NCBI GenBank assembly: GCA_963575645.1
Contig: OY754469.1
Coordinates: 40,940,753 to 41,004,752 of the forward strand
Length of the DNA stretch: 64,000 bases
Reading direction: 5' to 3'
DNA from: Xanthostigma xanthostigma
Lineage: Eukaryota > Arthropoda > Insecta > Raphidioptera > Raphidiidae
The notes below the pieces were generated by a model. That model made no database searches, was not told where the DNA came from, and saw nothing but the letters and a program-made list of their open reading frames with translations. Position numbers and translations under genes: made by a program. Within the stretch, counting starts at the first letter, position 1. Every line of letters starts with the position of its first letter. Positions 1-10,049 of this stretch are shown here, piece after piece.

Positions 1-66
1 ATATTTTATTTTTTATCTTTAAGCAAATTCATAAGTACATTTTTTAATGTCTCTCTTAAAATGGTT

Positions 67-1038
67 TAGTTATGAGACGGTGACAAAAATGGTCAAGGAG
101 CACTTGGTGGCAGAAACACTCTCTTTCGTATAGTCTGAGTCCCTCTCTACAAATCCGCTTAGTGGAGTAGGGGTCTAGCGCATTGCGATACGACGCTGGG
201 ACACTTAAAATAAAACGGCAAAATTCAAAACTCCTCTACTAAATTGCAGCTAATGACTGAAAGGCATCTGGGGGGACCTCCTATTTACTGAAAAAAATAT
301 TTTCTGCCAATTCACCCTCTACAGAGACTGTCAGTATAATAAATTAATACAAAATAAATAATTAAAAAAAAACCGAGCTCAAAGGGTTCGTCTTCTTGTA
401 GAGAATCCCGAGGTACAGTTTTCTGCCAAAATCGACCTTGCAAAAACGCGTCATGTTCGCGGAAAGTTTAACATGGCATTCAGGTAAAGCATTAATAAGA
501 ATTGCATTAAATTGGCAGATTAAGATCTACCACTGACAAAATTGGCAGATAATATTTTTTTTAACTTTTTGGGTACTAATAGAAAGCCTGGTAAGAATTT
601 CTGCCACCGAGCGAGGACTTTGCGAATTTTTGCCTGTGTGAATTTTAAAGAAAAGTGAAGTAACTTGGAGCCACGAACATTTTTTGTTGTACTCCGGGCC
701 ACCCAATTAACCATTCCGTCAAATTTTGAACTCAAAATTATTTTTATTTTATTTTTTTCGGTTTTTTTTTTGAAAGGATTTTAAAAGTCTCTGCAGGGAG
801 TAAATTGGCAGAAAATATTTTTTCTGCAATTAGGAGGTCCTCCCAATTGCTTTTCAGTCATTTTCTGCCGTTTATTAGAGGAATTTTGAATTTTTTTATA
901 GTGCCCCAGCGTCGTATCTCAACGCGCTAGACCCCTACTCCACTAAGCGGATTTGTAGAGGGGGACTCAGACTACACGAAAGAGAGCGTTTCTGCCACAA
1001 AGTGCTCCTTGACCATTTCTGTCACCGTCCTCTAACTA
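67..1038. mobile_element. Foldback element with long inverted arms
   Basis: The two ends are inverted copies of each other for roughly 260 bases: about 67-330 and 785-1038. Both arms contain 'ggtcaaggagcact', the block 'agacccctactccacta' in opposite orientations, and 'ggcagaaa' motifs. The outer ends read TAGTTA-GAG-ACGGTGAC in both directions, so a TA target duplication is possible. The 450-base middle has poly-A and poly-T runs and no credible reading frame; the short frame at 520-735 falls inside it and looks accidental. It is probably a non-autonomous DNA element; the superfamily is not determined. Confidence 0.7.
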
Positions 1039-1045
1039 TATATAA

Positions 1046-1381
1046 AAGGGGTCGGCAACCTGCGGCTCTTTTGATGTAAGGCTGCGGCTCTTTTGATGTA
1101 AGGCTGCGGCTCTCTAGTTCCATACGCAAAAAATAATTATTTTATTATAAAAATCCTTAAAAATCGTCCAAACGATCCATGATTGAGTACCATAGGTATC
1201 TATCTCTCAGCCATTCCCACCGTCCCCGTCGCGACGTGTCGTCCTTGGATATAGTATATTATACCTATATAAGCAAATACTATAATACTGAAACTAAAAT
1301 GTATAGTGGCTCTTTAAAAACTGGAAAATATTGCAAATTGTAAGTTTTGGCTCTTCCGTCTCAAAAGGTTGCCGACCCCTG
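1046..1381. mobile_element. Non-autonomous hAT element
   Basis: The right end reads CCGACCCCTG and the left end AAGGGGTCGG, a CAGGGGTCGGCAACCT-type hAT terminus with its first base mutated. An 8-bp duplication ATATATAA flanks it at 1038-1045 and 1382-1389, the length typical of hAT transposition. The left part contains a 22-bp tandem repeat of 'ggctgcggctcttttgatgt'. No transposase is present. It inserted exactly at the right edge of the foldback element, so it is the younger of the two. Confidence 0.85.
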
Positions 1382-1389
1382 ATATATAA

Positions 1390-1915
1390 CATTGCTCAAT
1401 AATATATCTTCATTTCTAGTTTAATCTTTGAAATTGGCTTTTATTAATGTGCGGAATCTTGTTAGTTAGATATTATAAATTATAGACGCCTTAACGGACA
1501 TCTTGTAATTCTTATTTCGTAATAACAAAAATTTGAAACTGTTTTAAAACAAATTTCGGATGAGCCTCGAAAGCTATGCAGATAATTACACGTCCAATTA
1601 ACCATTGTTCATGTTCATGAACGTAAGGTTTACTGTACTGTGTATGTAATTCACTAACGTATATGAGCAATCGAACAAATAGATGTACATACGCAGGCAT
1701 TTGATAGGGAGATTGCATTACAAGTGCATCAGACGATAGGCTTTTACATACATAGATAATGATATGCGTCTACATACAGCGTGACAAGAGAATTACAAAT
1801 CAAGACTGATTTACGTGAAACAGAATATTACGTGATGTATTACATAATCATATACCTAGTATGGCGTTGTTAGGGATTATTGAGACGGAATTAGAGATGA
1901 GAAAACGGGTCTTTT
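1390..1915. other. Unassigned AT-rich stretch
   Basis: I see no gene, RNA gene or repeat boundary here. Short open frames lack any recognisable sequence. Confidence 0.4.
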
Positions 1916-1917
1916 TA

Positions 1918-2398
1918 GTGATCTGCATCTTTGCATCTGGATCCCGTATGTGAGCCGGCTTCCTGAACCGGTTCAAAAAGAGCCGAGTTCTGAATATGTT
2001 ATTCGAGTCAACTGAGCCACTGAGTTAGTTGAGTCAATCATATCAGGTAGGTACCTAATATTATGCCAGTGACTGACTCACATATTATAAGTCGGGGTTT
2101 TACAGATTGCTACTTGCTATGTTACAGAAAGCATATTATAATATGCAATACAATACCTTAAATAGTTGTGACTTAAGTAAAACACTGCAATAACTGTACC
2201 GCCTGTGCGTAGTGTGTACCATAGCCAGACATATGATGCATGAGTCATTTGAGCTGACAGTGCTTCTGTGTGTTAAGTGTTTCACTGAGTTACGCGGATC
2301 CGTTGAGCCGTCGGCTCATAAAAAGTGAGTCGGCTCTCACGGATCTTCTGTCGGAGCCGGCTCTTTGAACCGGTGCAGATCTGAGTTACCCAACCCTA
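1918..2398 (-). repeat. Dispersed repeat, GGGTAACTCAG family, copy 1
   Basis: Read on the minus strand, the right end begins GGGTAACTCAGATC and continues with an accented set of ACCGGTTCAAAGAGCC and AGAAGATCCGTG motifs. The same order occurs on the plus strand from 20138. The left end (from about 1920) repeats GATCTGCAT, GAGCCGG and GAACCGGTTCA, so the element has imperfect inverted termini. It is likely a non-autonomous DNA transposon; I could not define a target duplication. Confidence 0.55.
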
Positions 2399-2399
2399 G

Positions 2400-2898
2400 A
2401 CGGAATGAATAAATTCACATTACACCCACACCTTGCTTTACGACCTAGATACCTTCCGGGAAAGTTGGCCGTATAACGAATATTGTTTTTTTTTTTTTTA
2501 ATAATGGGAGCCAAATTTCCATCGGGAACACTGCAGCCTCTGGGGCTTATTGTGTTCCCTTATACCATCCGATCCCAAGGCCGTAGCCAGAAATTCACTT
2601 CGGGGGGAGTTGAGCTCTGAACCAGAGACAATAAGTAATAACTTTATTTGAAAATAAGCATACAGTATAATTTAACATTAATACAAATTTAATTAAAGGC
2701 AGCAGGCGTAGATTTCGACGAAAGAGTTTAATGATTCTTTTAATTTATTAACAATTCATTACATTTCGATTTTACTCGTTCCGAAAAACGTGGAATACAA
2801 TTATCGTATCACAGACCCGAAAAATGAGTCGAGCATATTTTAGTGAGCGTGTATAAAATATTGGGCTGACTGAATTTTTTCTTTTTTCTCATTAATAA
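2400..2898. other. Unassigned stretch with a repeat-like motif
   Basis: The block 'ggccgtagccagaaattcac' followed by a run of six G (about 2579-2610) looks like a transposon end of a type widespread in animals, but no partner end was found in this window. The rest is AT-rich with nothing recognisable. Confidence 0.3.
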
Positions 2899-3060
2899 TA
2901 GTGTACTATGCGACTAGTGAGAGAAGGAGAAGATTCCATGAGCGTGAAATTTGCCGCACGAGCGTAGCGAGTGCAGTAACACGCGAGTGCGGTAACACGC
3001 AAGTGCGGTAATACGCGAGTGGAATATTCTCCTTCGATCAATGGTCGCACATAATACTTT
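2899..3060. mobile_element. Small TIR element (MITE) with 16-bp internal repeats
   Basis: Imperfect terminal inverted repeats of about 40 bases: the left end contains TATGCGAC and GAGAAGGAGAAGATTCCA, the right end the inverse of TGTGCGAC and GAAGGAGAATATTCCA. The centre has three tandem 16-bp units at 2973-2988, 2989-3004 and 3005-3020 (GCGGTAACACGCAAGT type). It has no coding capacity. Confidence 0.6.
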
Positions 3061-3088
3061 ATTCAACTAGCACGAATAATATGTAATC

Positions 3089-3408
3089 GGGGCCCTGATA
3101 AGAGACGGAAAAATAATAAATCACTTCATTGATTGACGTACCCACCGCCGTCGATGCACACAAGATGGCCCTGACTTTCGCTGAATTGCGATGCTGTTTT
3201 CATATATACAAATCGCTACCACGTTCCTATTGATCCAGAAACTATGCAGTAATAATTCATTACCGTACAATTTCGGCTCGCTACCGCGTTCCTATTGGTC
3301 CAGAAACTATATGCAGTAATACATTATTGTACAGTTTCGGCTCATTATTAGCACTCTACGCGTCAACATGAAGTAATTTATTATTTCTCCTGAATTTAGC
3401 AGGGCCCC
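3089..3408. mobile_element. MITE with GGGGCCCTG termini
   Basis: The ends are GGGGCCCTGATAAGAGAC and, inverted, GGGGCCCTGCTAAATTCAG. Similarity continues inward through AATAATAAATYACTTCAT to about 50 bases. The interior contains a 65-bp direct duplication described separately. No open frame. The superfamily is uncertain because no clean target duplication is visible. Confidence 0.7.
3214..3344. repeat. 65-bp tandem duplication inside the MITE
   Basis: Two consecutive units starting at 3214 and 3279, each beginning CGCTACC and containing GTTCCTATTGRTCCAGAAAC and TACARTTTCGGCT. They differ by a few substitutions and one 2-base indel. Confidence 0.75.
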
Positions 3409-3999
3409 AAAATTATATATTACTCACGCGTGTTGAATAAAAAATTTTATTTTATTAATGGGTAATTTAAAAATTAAAAATAAATACAAATAAGCAAAGT
3501 TTTTGGATCTTTGCTACAACCAATCTGCCCCATCCAATATATTACAAATACCAGCCGTACTAACGTCAAAAATAAATGCGAAGTCTACATTTAAAAAAAA
3601 ACGCACTGTATAGAAAAAGCCTAGGATATGTGTCGATGTACTAAACAACACGTAAGTGAATTCATCGAGCTTGAATCGCAGGGTTATTAGGCGTATAGAC
3701 ATTGTAATTTATCTGACATAAAAGGTATATTGTATCATTAGGTTTGCATTTATATACCTGATCAATCACATTATCTCTCGATCTATTCATCTACCAGCAC
3801 ATATTGTAACATGTAATACCAGTACGTATGTATGCAGGAATTACAGTATTCTGTTATAACTGCGTGTTGACTGTGATAGATTCGCTGAATTGGATTTGGT
3901 TGGCTGATTCATTTCTGTTGAGACTGTCAATGAGTTTAGTTGCTGATGACGTAATCAGAATAGTTTGCCAATTTGGTACCGACTCTGTGGACACTGCAG
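3409..3999. other. Unassigned AT-rich stretch
   Basis: Nothing recognisable on either strand. The minus-strand frame at 3514-3702 is short, hydrophobic and has no family signature. Confidence 0.35.
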
Positions 4000-4525
4000 T
4001 GTAGAAAAAAAACGAGTGTGCTTTAGATCATTCCTGCCATAATTTGTTATTATTCACCCGAAAATTCACAAAATATGAACTTTAAAATGAATTCAAAATT
4101 TTGTTAACTTTAAACGTAGAATATTTAATGTATTGAACAACATATTAACTTATAAAATTGTTCAAGAACGAAATGAATAGTCTAATGTAAGAAGAAAGAA
4201 ATATAAACATAAATATAATTAAATCAAAAGTAATACATCTCGTTGGATTTTAAGCGTAAATCTTTATAAAATATTATTTAGCTCTGCAAGTTAAGTAGGT
4301 TTACAAAACTTTTTTCTGTCACCCGATAGCGCCATTGGCAAGTAAAGTATGTGTCATTATATTGTTTAGTACTGCTTATATTTTCGGCCACTTGGTGGCG
4401 CCACTAGCCAGTGAATTGTCATCCTCTTTATATCTTCACTAACTTATATCTCCGTCTCAACTTCCGTTCGCCTCGCCCGAACACACTTCCGTAAATATCT
4501 CGTCAGGCATTCACCAGCGTAAAAT
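4000..4525. repeat. Dispersed repeat shared with 51940-52470
   Basis: The two regions share, in the same order and orientation, 'cgagtgtgcttta', 'cctgccataatt', 'actaacttatatctccctct' (with substitutions), 'cacttccgtaaa' and 'cgtcaggcat'. Spacing is similar, with indels. This is an old interspersed repeat of undetermined class. Confidence 0.5.
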
Positions 4526-4551
4526 ATTTGAATGATCTCGACATAGTTTAA

Positions 4552-5286
4552 TCTATACTAATATATTTATAAAGCAGAAGAGTTTGTTTGTTTGTTTGTT
4601 TGAACGCGCTAACCTCAGGAACTACTGGTTCGAATTGAAAAAATTTTTTTTTGTTGGATAGCCCATTTAACGAGGAAGGCTATAGGCTATATAATATCAC
4701 GCTACGACTAATAAGAGCAGAAAATCAATGAAAACTGTTGCAGAATGTCAGTCAACATTTTTCACCATATACTTAGGTCAAATGCCTTAACTGAATATCC
4801 CAATATTAGCACCGCACGTATCAGCTCGGTTATCTCAGTCGGTAGAGTGCGCGACTCTTAATCTCAGGGTCGTGGGTTCGAGCCCCACAATGGTCATATT
4901 CGACCATTGTGTTTTTTTTTTTATTTTCTACATTGCTTTCTTCTAAGGCATACATTTCAATTTTTTAAAATTTTATTACGACTAATTAAAATTAAATATA
5001 TCTAATTAATAGCTCATTTGAAAACTGTTACATCTATAAGCACCTATATAAAAAAATTTTCTTACAGTGTTTTCAATTAAATATTTATTATATTAAAAGA
5101 ATTTTAGTACTTAAAAAAAGTATAAATACTGCTTTTTAACGACAAAAACTTTTGAACGGTAACGCCGATCATTATGCAGTTTGGACACAACATTCATCTC
5201 GGTAAACTAAGATGAATGTGCGTACTCATGTCCCTTCCTTCCCCATTCGTTCTTTTGCACCCGGGTGAAACCGGGCGGGACCGCTA
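4552..5286 (+). mobile_element. Non-autonomous Helitron, family 1, copy A (with tRNA module)
   Basis: It starts TCTATACTAATAT after an A and ends in the hairpin GCACCCGGGTGAAACCGGG followed by CGGGACCGCTA, where the usual CTAG is changed to CTATAG. These are Helitron marks: 5' TC, 3' CTAG preceded by a GC-rich hairpin, and insertion between A and T. The interior shares long blocks with copies B to G: 'gaacgcgctaacctcaggaa', 'ggctataggctatataatat', and 'ttttgaacggtaac'. There is no Rep/helicase sequence, so it must be mobilised in trans. It carries a tRNA-like segment in its middle. Confidence 0.85.
4824..4896 (+). tRNA. tRNA-Lys(CTT)-derived pseudo-tRNA in Helitron copy A
   Basis: The 73-base segment matches the animal tRNA-Lys layout: D-arm CTCAGTCGGTAGAG, anticodon region GACTCTTAATCTCAG with anticodon CTT, and T-arm GTGGGTTCGAGCCCCAC. 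The A-box-like (TATCTCAGTCGG) and B-box (GGTTCGAGCCC) promoter parts are retained. The acceptor stem (GCTCGGT against AATGGTC) is broken at several pairs, so it is probably not a working tRNA. The downstream bases make a 10-bp hairpin with the T-arm end (CACAATGGTC/GACCATTGTG, 4885-4912). Confidence 0.7.
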
Positions 5287-5653
5287 TAGTGATTGAATAG
5301 TTCGACATTTTTCACTCGAAACATCCCATCTCTAATAATATTATAAGCCGTAAAATGTATTGGTATCGACATGCGCACATTTCCGTAAGCTATAAATATA
5401 ACATTATGTATTAATCCTCGGGGAAGAGGAGGCCGCACGTTGGCGTTCTCATGCATCGCGATACCTCGCGATTCCACGAACTTTTACCGGTTAATGAAAA
5501 ACCTGCTCCGCGAACCGACTGTATTTGTGGTTTTCCATGTTGGATCGCATAAGCTGTGTTTCACCGCAGGCTGCGGGACACGTTCACAAATATAACTTTC
5601 ACAACAAATACAGATCGAATGTTGAAAGTTACATTTTAATTATTATTCGATAC
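5287..5653. other. Unassigned stretch
   Basis: No element boundary or gene recognised. The minus frame at 5226-5477 starts in the Helitron end and is not credible. Confidence 0.35.
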
Positions 5654-5780
5654 TAGCCGTTACCCGCGACTTCGCACGGATTAAGGTCAGTTTTGGCAGA
5701 AACCTTTCTATTTAGCAGTGATGGTGAACCTATGACCCACGCAGACTTTTTAAATGACCCACGTGTTTATTTCTATAAAC
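5654..5780 (-). mobile_element. Helitron-like 3' end fragment, with a possible hAT-type end
   Basis: On the minus strand the sequence CGTGCGAAGTCGCGGGTAAC runs into GGCTAG, a hairpin-plus-CTAG Helitron terminus. Immediately to its right, 'cagtgatggtgaacctatga' resembles a hAT-type end. Neither has a matching second end, so both are treated as truncated remnants. Confidence 0.4.
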
Positions 5781-5934
5781 TCATTTTTTATACTTATCAT
5801 AAAAGAGAGAACAGACAACAATACTAAAAAGAGACGGACAAGTGCGAGTAGACCTCGCGCCTTGAGTGTTCCGTACCGCTATTTTATAAAAATTAAATTT
5901 GTCATGTAATAATTCTATATATAAAATCAAAAAT

Positions 5935-6310
5935 TTATGATTTCAGGATTTTTTTCTGTATTTGAATTTAGCGTATTTTTTTCTATAAGCATTCTCAATT
6001 TCAAAAGTATATTAAAGAATTTGATTTTTGCAATTTTTTTAAGGCTACCCCTTTAAAAAAATGCGATTTTTGACGAAAACCGAAATCTTATCATGCATAG
6101 AAAAAAATACGCTGAATCCAATGAGATTTTTTTATGTAACGCTGAATTCAATGAGCGTAAGCAAACGTCTGTATTTCTTTTGGTTTAGAAGTTATTTGCG
6201 CTTATAGTTTTCAGAAAATCATATAAAACCTTCGAATGGCCGTAGTTTCCAAACTAAAAGAGATACAGACGTTTGCTTACGCTCATTGAATTCAGCGTAA
6301 CATAAAAAAT
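5935..6310 (+). repeat. Dispersed hairpin repeat, copy 1
   Basis: The part at 6129-6308 is a palindrome with about 46-bp arms; both contain ACGCTGAATTCAATGAGCG and GCAAACGTCTGTAT in opposite orientation. The left flank (5955-6095: 'cattctcaatttcaaaagt', 'cccctttaaaaaaatgcga') is found inverted at 48785-48900, next to a second version of the same hairpin. It is a dispersed foldback-type element. Confidence 0.65.
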
Positions 6311-6312
6311 CT

Positions 6313-6581
6313 TCACTATATATAAATATCTCGTGTCACAATGTTAGTCCGCGCTATTCTCCGAAACCACTGAAGCGATTTTAATGAAATTTTGTAAATG
6401 TGTCTTAGTTACACTACACTTACAGGATAGTTTTTAATTGCAAGAAACAGGGAGAGACAGAGACTATCCTTATATATAAAGTATATCTATATCGTGTCAG
6501 AATTTGCTTAAAGCCGGGCCGCAAACGAATTTCATTTTGCAGAATCTATCGCACCCGGGTGAAATCTGGCCGGGCCGCTAG
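6313..6581 (+). mobile_element. Non-autonomous Helitron, family 2, copy 1
   Basis: It starts at a TC dinucleotide followed by ACTATATATAAAT and CTCGTGTCACAATG. It ends with GCACCCGGGTGAAATCTGG and CCGGGCCGCTAG followed by T. The opening block (CTCGTGTCACA, CTCCGAAACNACTGAA, TTTTAATGAAA) and the near-terminal block 'ttttgcagaat' recur in the copies at 51152-51563 and 61341-61706. This copy is internally deleted relative to those. Confidence 0.75.
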
Positions 6582-6841
6582 TAATAATAATATAATATGT
6601 GCCAAAAAATGCACAAAAGAGGTCTATTCGAAGCAAATTTTAAGTTTATTTGAAACTTGAAAGACCTTCGGTTCTTGGGGAAAGCTTTGCTTCCTTTTGT
6701 AGAGATTACGGCTCCATCTGATTACTGCTTGAGTCATTAATAGTGTAGCCTTTGGCTCCATGGATTTTTTACAGTCAAGCAGGGCTGCCGCCCAGCTTGA
6801 CACACAAGAGATACTACGTTTCTCGTTCAAACACAATTTTA
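6582..6841. other. Unassigned stretch
   Basis: Short overlapping frames on both strands (6624-6857 minus, 6752-6943 plus) have no recognisable motif. No repeat partner found. Confidence 0.3.
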
Positions 6842-7145
6842 CTATTCCAACCCACAACTGGGGAATGGTATGTACTTACTAGTTTAGGTCAAAAATCACT
6901 TTTCAAAAATTTTACAATATCTTTTCGTTTTGAGGTCTACTGAATCCAAAAAACATATTTTTGGAAAATGTTAGTCGGTTAGTCTGTGAACACTATACAG
7001 GTTAAACGGATAAGCGGATTGATACTAAATTTTGGGAGGATATTTGGTATGCAAATATTGTTTTTGTGGAAAATCGGCGCATGCGCAGAAGAGATATATG
7101 CTTTAACGGTGTTTTTTTATTGGCTGGAATTTTTATTATACTTTT
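6842..7145 (+). repeat. Dispersed repeat ATTCCAACCCAC family, copy 1
   Basis: Matches 14206-14870 through 'tagtttaggtcaaaaatcac', 'tgaatccaaaaaacatattt', 'gttagtctgtgaacac', 'aaatcggcgcatgcgcagaa' and 'attggctggaattttt'. This copy lacks the central part of the longer copy. The leading ACTATTCCAACCCAC corresponds to ACCATTCCAACCCAC in copy 2. Confidence 0.65.
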
Positions 7146-7458
7146 AATCGACTTATTTATAATTACGGTTTTGGGTTATTTAAATCGGAGCTGATTTCCA
7201 CTATCAATGTTAGGGACTATGCCAATGTTTGTGTGCATTTTATTTCGCTATTGCCATCGATATTAATTAGCCGTATTTCAGATGAATAAACTTGTACAAA
7301 CCGAGTGTGCATTGCCACAGCGCGTGCGTGAGTGCTTGCGAACTTTTGTTTGATCACCGATGGTTTCTGTGTATATTTTACCTGAATTAAAGAATACTTC
7401 GTATTAATCATGGTCAAAACTCAAAATTCGTCCGTTTGGCAATTAATTCACCTAAATT

Positions 7459-7876
7459 ACCGAGCAAGGTGGCGTAGTGGTGAGAGCATTAGACTCGCAT
7501 TCGGGAGGTACCGGGTTCGAATCCCGGCGAGGGCAGATGTGGCTGGGACTTTTTCCTGCTGCCTCTCGCCGAGAAATGGTAATTTCTGTACCGGCCATCA
7601 TATTGAGGTTTTCCATGGTTTCCCTCAATAATTCCAGGTTAATATTGAGATGGTTCCTTGTTCAAGGCCATGACCGAATACCTATCAAACTCCTGTGCTC
7701 AAAATTTGCCTACCTTATCCTAATGTCCTAAATTTCCTTCATTCGACCATTGCCCATTTGTTGAAGTTGAAAATAACGGATAGTCTAATAGATGGAAAAT
7801 AGTAATGGTGTGAATGGCGTCTGTTATGACATAAGGGTGAGAAACGGACGTTAAACGAATTATTATTATTATTACT
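7459..7876 (+). mobile_element. tRNA-derived SINE, copy 1
   Basis: The 5' head resembles a tRNA with pol III boxes: A box TGGCGTAGTGG (7470-7480) and B box GGTTCGAATCC (7514-7524), 33 bases apart. The body continues 'gggcagatgtggctgggact', 'gccgagaaatggtaatttct', 'ggttttccatggtttccct', and 'gagaaacggacgttaaa', and ends in (ATT)n. The same body and tail occur at 44527-44949, which proves a dispersed retroposon of about 420 bases. Pol III transcription and LINE-dependent copying are inferred from the structure. Confidence 0.8.
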
Positions 7877-8189
7877 GATTTCGCCTGCATTGTGTGGAAA
7901 CAATTTTAACAATATTTTTTAGGGCAGATGCATTACCTGTTGACTTCCCGTTTTGAGTTTTAAAATGCTTACAAAAATAAATTGAAACAAATCTTTAAAA
8001 ATTGAGTTGTAATAAAAGTGCTATGAAATTAATATTTTTGTCTTATTTAATATTATTTTGACATTTTCTTTAAATGCGATTCTTTTCTGGTATTAATATT
8101 CGCAAAAATATTCCCGTGAATTTTGCTAATGCGATTGTCAAAAAATATGCAAAATATATTCTTTATATTACTAGTACAGATCAGCGCAC
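7877..8189. other. Unassigned AT-rich stretch
   Basis: Nothing recognised. Confidence 0.3.
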
Positions 8190-8690
8190 AATAGGTCATA
8201 TGCATGATTTTTTTTTATATTTTTAATAGATTATTTAGTCAACCATAATACGGAAAAAAATTGATAATCATTTAAAAATGTAATATTATAAAAAAAAAAT
8301 ATTAAATTCCACATTCAAAAATAGACAGTTTAAACAATCGGCCATGTTCGCGGGCATATGTGACGTCATGATATACGACGCATGCCAACCTTGATGTCAA
8401 ATTGTCAATGTTCTAAATGAAGTTTATTTGTTGTTTTCTCTAAATACTGACATAATCTTACTGTGAGACGACATCGTCGTCATGGAAACTGTTGTTGATA
8501 TATACTCTGACGACACGATGCGTTTTGAAAATTCGAAAATAGCGCTTATTTTCTACATTTCTTTTTTATTATTTGTATTTTTTTCAGTGATTAGATTAAT
8601 AAAATAACCATTACGTTATGATCAAGAACTAAAATATATTTCGAAATAAAAATTTTAATCAATTTGGAGTTTTATGCATATGACCTATTA
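8190..8690. mobile_element. MITE with ATAGGTCATATGCAT termini
   Basis: The left end ATAGGTCATATGCATGA is matched in inverse by ATAGGTCATATGCATAAAA at the right. Interior is AT-rich with no reading frame. No target duplication is certain, so the superfamily stays open. Confidence 0.6.
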
Positions 8691-9215
8691 CTGTTCGCAC
8701 TTTTCAATTCATTTATTTATTTATTGAATTCCAAAATATTTGTGATACATTTATTTTACAATTTTAAAGTTGGAATAAAGTACTTATAATGAATTCGATT
8801 CAAATGTCGTGGTTTCTAATAAAAAAATTTGACCGTGAATGTAATGCTTTTAATATATATCAGTTGATATCTGATGGTTTTATTTGCAGTAATGATTGGC
8901 TTCATTTACGGCTTGATTTCACATATCAGGTAACATACAAGCCTTAGTCAATATACAAAACACAACGCTCAAACACAGAGCTGTTGAAATTGCGCTCTCA
9001 TCAAAGTAAAATGAAAAATATATATATATATAAACAGACATGTCGAAGGGAAATATGAACTAATTGTATTTTCATTGTCTCTCTCTAACTATAATAATAA
9101 TAGAACTTTAACAGCACAAAGGGAATTATTTCCATTTCCAGTACTCTGTTAGATTTTAATTGCACAATATTATTGTTCCATATTTATTGTTTTTTTTTTT
9201 TGTGTATTTGTCATA
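8691..9215. other. Unassigned AT-rich stretch
   Basis: Includes a short TA run near 9021 and nothing else I can assign. Confidence 0.3.
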
Positions 9216-9600
9216 TTATGACACGTACACTATTGGCGTCGATCGGACGCTAAAACCTAGAGGTCGGGCCAAAATTTCTCTGAATTTCCTGAATAGTTTA
9301 GCACATTTTTGAAAGTGATTAATCGCTTCTTGCCAAATTTCATGATTCTGGGTCAACAGGAAGTATCCTATAGGTTTTGATTTCCTTGCGAGTGTCAAAA
9401 TATGCGGCATAAACGGCCGTATCTATTGATTGCGTTGATTTTGAAGTTTGATTTTTTACAGCTCCAAGGGATTGCAGACTTGAGTACTTGATATTAATTT
9501 CAACTTGATACCTTCACGAGAAAAAGACAGACAGACAGACGGACAACGAAGTGATCCTATAACAGTTTCTTTCTTTTGGAGTACGGAACCTAAAAATGAG
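9216..9600. repeat. Dispersed repeat ending in GACAGACAGACGG...GTACGGAACC
   Basis: The string 'agacagacagacagacgga' followed by 'caacgaagtgatcctataa' and 'ggagtacggaacctaaaaa' is the 3' part of an interspersed repeat I recognise as common in insect genomes. The minus frame at 9216-9410 lies within it and is not a gene. A related 'gttccgtagaaaacggaaca' scrap lies at 45191-45215. Confidence 0.45.
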
Positions 9601-9716
9601 CCCAATGATAAATTTTAAAAACGTTTATTAGGGGAAGAAAAAAATGTCCTTTAATAAATAAAATGTTCGACCAATTTTTCAGACAATATATTAACAAAAA
9701 ATATAATTAATACATT

Positions 9717-9748
9717 AACGTTTCAATCCGGATTTGGACCTTCTTCAG
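9717..9748 (-). ncRNA. Hammerhead-like core, copy 1 left arm
   Basis: On the minus strand: CTGAAGA, a 17-base segment able to form a GGTCC/GGATT stem (with G-U pairs) around AAATCC, then GAAACGTT. This fits CUGANGA-stem II-GAAA with an ACGU helix III and U as the cleavage base. Helix I is short. Confidence 0.45.
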
Positions 9749-9923
9749 AACTGATCTAAAAAATATAAAAAATAATTAATATTTAATTTCTAATTCGCTT
9801 TATATAAATTCTTTCAAAATTATTAATTAGTATCAATTAATTAATTAATAATTTTGAAAGAATTTTATATAAAGCGAATTAAAAATTAAATATTAATTAT
9901 TTTTAATATTTTTTAGATCATTT

Positions 9924-9955
9924 CTGAAGAAGGTCCAAATCCGGATTGAAGCATT
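9924..9955 (+). ncRNA. Hammerhead-like core, copy 1 right arm (damaged)
   Basis: CTGAAGA and the stem-loop are intact, but GAAAC has become GAAGC, so the conserved GAAA is lost. Probably inactive. Confidence 0.4.
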
Positions 9956-10049
9956 AATGTATTAATTATATTTTTGTTAATATATTGTCTGAAAAATTGA
10001 TCAATAATTTTATTTATTGAAGAGTTCTAATCAGACGTTAATCAAAGAT

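Larger units (their letters stand above)
9654..10049 (+). mobile_element. Palindromic element with hammerhead-like cores, copy 1 (Penelope-like remnant?)
   Basis: The left part (from AATAAATAAAATGTTCGACC) and the right part are inverted copies; the axis lies near 9835 in 'aattagtatcaattaattaa'. Both arms contain the motif CTGAAGAAGGTCCAAATCC, pointing outward from the axis. Only the right side carries the tail 'ttctaatcagacgttaatca'. Four more elements share arms, motif and tail. The GAAACGTY-type core suggests the pseudo-LTR of a Penelope-like retroelement; no reverse transcriptase is present. A MITE that happens to contain the motif is the alternative. Confidence 0.65.

Noticed and set aside
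2973..3020. CRISPR-like array
   Set aside because: Three 16-bp units without spacers in a eukaryotic MITE.
3940..3960. CTGATGACG as a hammerhead core
   Set aside because: No GAAA at the required distance and no stem II.
4824..4896. Functional tRNA-Lys gene
   Set aside because: Stems are broken in every copy and all five lie inside Helitrons at the same place; treated as fossils.
7459..7531. Genuine tRNA gene at the SINE head
   Set aside because: The tRNA-like part continues without a break into a body and (ATT)n tail shared with a second locus; the acceptor stem does not close.
9216..9410. 64-codon minus frame resembling 'GYFLLTQNHEIW'
   Set aside because: It is a conserved nucleotide repeat seen at many insect loci; the apparent protein similarity reflects repeat copies, not a gene.
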